Shown piece by piece: positions 60,237 to 64,000 of a stretch of 64,000 nucleotides of DNA (position 1 is the stretch's first letter; each line of letters opens with the position of its first letter). The translations under genes were made by a program, and so were the position numbers. Under the pieces are notes generated by a model. The model saw only the letters and a program-made list of their open reading frames with translations. It was not told the DNA's origin and did not search any database. The stretch is from Mastigias papua (taxonomy: Eukaryota > Cnidaria > Scyphozoa > Rhizostomeae > Mastigiidae): the NCBI GenBank assembly GCA_964019165.1, contig OZ025277.1, forward strand, positions 10,153,534 to 10,217,533, written 5' to 3'.

Positions 60237-60643
60237 AACCTAGCTCAAAGCCTAGCTCGTTTATTTCAGTATTGTTGGACATCTCTTGATTGCATTGTAA
60301 TACTAAAAGTCCTTTAACAGTATCTAACTTCTAACTGCAAATGTAGAGCCCGGAAAATAGCAAAGAAACTAGAACAACTTGCTAGAGTCAAATATTAAGA
60401 CAGGATACCACATTGTCAGTGGAAATCCTTCTAAGAGCCAACTTCTACGTGGAATGCACACAATTCATGTGAATTTGAAAACAATGATAGAATCAGCAGC
60501 ATCCTAACTCTGAATTGTCTGCAGTGATAAAGATATTTGAAATTGAGAAGTTCCTTAGTGATCTTGTCTTTGGTACTACAAGTTCTTAAACTACTTGGCA
60601 TTGTACACGTAGGTTCGTATAAACGGTTCCGTAAAAAAACGTG
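60237..60643 (-). mobile_element. MITE-1 copy E, left end lost
   Basis: Starts GGAACCTAGCTCAAAGCCTAG, matching the inner left part of copy C (38690 on), and ends near a full terminus (GGTTCCGTAAAAAAACGTG). The outer 15 bases or so of the left TIR are missing or decayed. The interior is strongly diverged. Confidence 0.7.
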
Positions 60644-60990
60644 TTACCAGTGGTGATGTTGAGACACACGTTAAGTAAACTCAAAGACAAGGTAGGAATC
60701 GCAATTTGCAACGGCAACAAGCAGTTATTCCCAACAATCCAAAATAAACCTAAGAAATCAAAAATGATTCAGTATACTAAAACATACACTGAAATTGGCA
60801 CTACAAAGTTATTCAAATGACGCTAAAAGCTCCAACAAATAGGAGCGTGATGAGAATAAGTACCCGACCTCCTGAAAACAATCTGAAATGCCTCAAAGCA
60901 TGAAAGCTACTAGCATTACTTTGTATAAAGATGATGGATGTAAATAATCAAGAAAAGATGCCAACATGCTGATGACAAAATATTGCTGTA

Positions 60991-61374
60991 CACATTTTTT
61001 TAAAGGCTTTAAGTATTTATAGTCTATAAAAATATTCCGGCTAAAATTTTCGGAAATTTAAGAATAATATAAAAATAACGCAAGGCTCAAGCTTCATCAA
61101 GGTCTAGATTTTTTGCTGATTTGTGTTTGCTTTAGAAACCAAAACGAGAGTAGTTTCACTTCTGTCGTCTTGAACTCGTTACACTATGATGAGACTCAGT
61201 AACTCGTGAGGGAGTGTTAAACAATTTTTATTACAAGAAGATAGTCTATACGAGAATTAATGCTCAAAATTGCTAAAACTTACGAATAATTTAAGAATAT
61301 TCTTAGGCTCAAAATCAAAACAAGTTAAGAATATTGAGTCTCAGTGAAAAATTAGGCATTCTCATAAAAATGTG
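60991..61374 (-). mobile_element. MITE-3 copy I (inverted)
   Basis: A 384-bp element with ends CACATTTTTTTAAAGG and the complement of CTCATAAAAATGTG, with TA on the left only. Homologous to 22304-22698 in opposite orientation (shared GCTTCATCAAGGTCTAGATTTTT-like and AGTCTCAGTGAAAAATTA-like blocks), with repeated AAGAATA/TTAAGAAT words. Confidence 0.8.
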
Positions 61375-63604
61375 AGCAGTTACATTTGGAGTGATTCTTC
61401 TTTTTAGACTACTCTGCATCAACTCAATTTTGCGTTAATCTGCTACCACGGACGAGGCATTAAAATACCAAACAATTCCGACATCATTGTGAAGGAAAAG
61501 TTCTCATGTTATCTTAAAAAAGGCCGACAATTGCTCGAAAGCACTTTCCTTCTACAAGGCAATTATCCACTCGAGTTTAGAGAACACAAGTATTCGCTTC
61601 CCTGATATGAAGGTTTGTCACTTCAAAACTCTGGTCGGAGACCCATGTATCAAGTTTCCAAACTGAGGCCCACCAATGCGAAATAAAGCAGCGTTAGAGC
61701 GCAATTCATTGCAAAATCAGCTTTAAAGAGCAATTTTGATAAAGATAAGCAATTACTGAGTATAGCTCGTTAGAAATTCATGTAATGGCACTGCACTGTA
61801 CTGCAGGACTTCTAGTTTCTCCAGTAGCCTGGCTTCCCCCGTTTAACGACAATGAATCGCAGCTAATTCACTAAAAAGCAACTCATTATATGACTGCTAT
61901 TGCCACGATATCACAAAGTGGATTTGCGTTTTAAGTATCACTGATCACTTGCAAACTAGACAAATACAAAACTCGAAACTGGATGAGCTAAACAAATCGG
62001 AAAGCAAGTACTTCGAGGAATAATGGCCGTGCGGTCAGTTGTCCAATTAGCCAATCAACAGTTCAGTCAGTGGACAAATGAGAGTCAAACCTACGAAAAC
62101 AGCCTGAAGGAGCAATTAACAAGTAAACGGGCTATTTCAAGTGAAATAATGCTCCTCAAAAGCTAACACTAATGTACTGCTCTATACATACTTCTTGGGG
62201 CATTTTGGTCCTGCCGAAAGAGTCACTGCTAAGTATACGTTCAAACTTGTCAAGACCGCAATGTAACATGCTTCAAAAGAAAAAGCATTCGTTTGACAAG
62301 ACAACGTTGAACAGCGATCGGGCAACAAAGGATACGAAACAAAATGGCGATTACGTCACTGTAACGGCAGCAGTGAATATGACTTCGACACAAGAGGACA
62401 AGCGTAACCAACGCATTGCTTTCATCATGTTTACGGAGCTTGCCTTGCGCGCGATGCATCATCGTCGCAGCAACGCCGAATATCTATAATGTAATTAGAT
62501 TATCCCACATACCTGAGCGAGAAGGCCAAAAAACTTCTCATAGGTTCTTTGCTGCGCGCAGCAATCAATAATCATCTGGCAGAACTCATGCTACAATGGA
62601 AGAACTAACAATTAGGATCTAAAGAGACATTTATTCGTATGTACCATACAGCACTACAAAGCTAGCAGAGGTGCGGCATTTGCAAGGTATGATCGATAGT
62701 GCCAATAAAAGTCAGTTGCTGATAATAGAATACAATGCCACGCCTTCGGGTACGTAATGGTAGCGAAGAACAGGTGAAATTAAGCTATGGTGCACCTCGC
62801 CAAGTGCAACTTGGATCCAATAAAGTAACAACTTGTGAGCCCTGTTTATTACGTGCTTTACTATGGCTGCCGTAGTCTAAAGATGAGCTCAAAGGACTCT
62901 AGTAGGCCACTGCTGGTCCTATAATCAAGAAAAACCCCTTAAAGACCATGGAAGTCGAATAATGTCTCTAAAACAAAGTCAAAAAAAAGGATATGGACGA
63001 TCGCAATACGTAAACAATGTCCTTGGAAAGTGAACGCACTATCACCTAAACAATCAAATTAATTTCCTTTTCTCTGCTGGGCAAGCATCGCTCTCGATGC
63101 AAAACAATTGATTTACATGTATGCTTACCCCTAACGAAAAGGAAACTGTTAAAGAATCAATTTTCCTTTCGGATCTTTTTTCTAAATCAGGGACTTCCTT
63201 AAAATTGCTATGGGTCACGAACCCATTAGGAAATCGAAAGACCATATGAAGATTAGAGAGGCCTACTTCAATTAGACCTTTGAATCAATTGAGATATTAT
63301 CTTTCAAACGAAAATGTCAAGTGCGCTGAGTTCCAAATGGAAATACACTCTTGCTAATGCAAACGATATTCTAGCTTCATGACGCAACTTCAAAACTGTG
63401 TATGTACTTTCGCAATTCATTTGCTGTTTGCATCAACAAGATTGTAAACCACTAAGTTCACATTAGAATGCATACACTCCCAAAAAAAGAAACAAGGGTA
63501 CAAAAATGTAATCCGTTCTGCAGTGGGCTACTCGCGGCTGCTACCAGCTAAATATTATTCTGTAGACCATAGTACACGGTTTCAACGTTCGGCATTTGTA
63601 CGGA
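61375..63604. other. Intergenic DNA
   Basis: A 105-codon frame at 62172-62489 has no recognised motif and a competing antisense frame. No repeat recognised. Confidence 0.4.
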
Positions 63605-63797
63605 AGATCAGTGGTAGGAGGCGGGCCCTCGGACCATAATTTAGATTCTCGCTTACTGTCCACCCAGCAGTAAATGGGTACCAGGTAGTAATACTTGAGA
63701 GATAAAGGCAGTGAGGAAAGGAAATCCCCACCCTACCTCACTACGGCCCAGGGTACGTGTTATATCAAACAAGCACTCCCCAAAGTACGGAATTGTA
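63605..63797 (+). mobile_element. SINE copy 2, tail replaced by a MITE
   Basis: The body CCCAGCAGTAAATGGGTACC, GTGAGGAAAGG, CACCCTACCTCACTA and GCACTCCCCAAAGTAC parallels 2510-2650. The tRNA-like head is degenerate (GTAGGAGGCGGGCCCTCGGACC). The tail is cut at about 63797 by a MITE-1 start. Confidence 0.65.
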
Positions 63798-64000
63798 CAC
63801 ACTTTTTCAATATGGACCTTCTGTAAGGGACCTGCATGCAGAAGGCTAAGATATCTAATGAGCTTTTATCACTCAAAACAAAGCCCCTGTGAAACTTCTA
63901 ATATCGACTATTCTTTTGATTTCAAACAAGCAAAACTAAGGTAGCCAAATCTGCATATGTTTCTTGCAGCAAGTGGTTGGTTTCTGTTGAAATTTGCAAA
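63798..64000 (+). mobile_element. MITE-1 copy F, 5' part, runs off the window
   Basis: CACACTTTTTCAATATGGACC, then GTAAGGGACCTGCATGCAGAAGG, matches in order the first 70 bases or so of copy A (3929 on), preceded by TA at 63796-63797. The alignment weakens after about 63905 and the right end lies beyond the window. Confidence 0.65.

Noticed and set aside
62172..62489. 105-codon plus-strand frame
   Set aside because: No motif, and an overlapping antisense frame of similar quality; consistent with chance.

Overview
The window is a stretch of AT-rich metazoan nuclear DNA. Three things show this: a spliced homeobox gene, many decayed and nested eukaryotic transposons, and long (AT)n microsatellites. 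Nothing resembles a bacterial operon, CRISPR array or phage. The 2A-bearing LINE, the tRNA-derived SINE and an NK2 homeodomain with HRYKYKRQ in helix III suggest an aquatic invertebrate. A cnidarian is possible, but the phylum cannot be fixed from this sequence.

Only two genetic units look intact. The first, at about 4988-10817 (+), is a full-length two-ORF non-LTR retrotransposon. ORF1 is a coiled-coil/RRM RNA-binding protein and ORF2 an APE endonuclease plus reverse transcriptase. ORF2 starts with a hydrophobic leader of about 150 residues that ends in a canonical 2A-like motif (GDVEINPGP). The 3' UTR carries a stem-loop and a poly(A) tail. The second, on the minus strand from 41852 to 33698, is an NK2-class (Nkx2.2/vnd-like) homeobox gene of two coding exons, 283 residues, with a 7.3-kb intron; donor, acceptor and codon phase all agree.

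Nearly everything else that can be recognised is mobile DNA. Four MITE families, flanked by or near TA, share a TIR beginning CAYGYTTTTTTATAAG but differ in the inner half of the TIR. Each family repeats its own inner-TIR motif several times inside the element. They occur at 3451-4414 (nested), 11193-11820 (holding a hAT-like insert with a perfect 8-bp duplication), 22304, 25264, 30484, 38670, 39261, 47533, 48163, 60237, 60991 and 63798. There are also hAT-like and other inverted-repeat elements (14953, 20452, 50129), two copies of a tRNA-derived SINE (2421 and 63605), three decayed LINE fragments (405, 17620, 27060), several hairpin/foldback units (1864, 2109, 29973, 32438, 48346), and tandem repeats, notably three identical 74-bp units at 52023 and a diverged 189-bp dimer at 57361.

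The remaining intervals (for example 11823-14952, 22703-25263, 44946-47532, 52245-57360 and 61375-63604) show no open frame with recognisable protein similarity and are best read as intergenic DNA. The NK2 intron holds two MITEs and a long microsatellite; a second AT-rich microsatellite block lies just upstream of exon 1.
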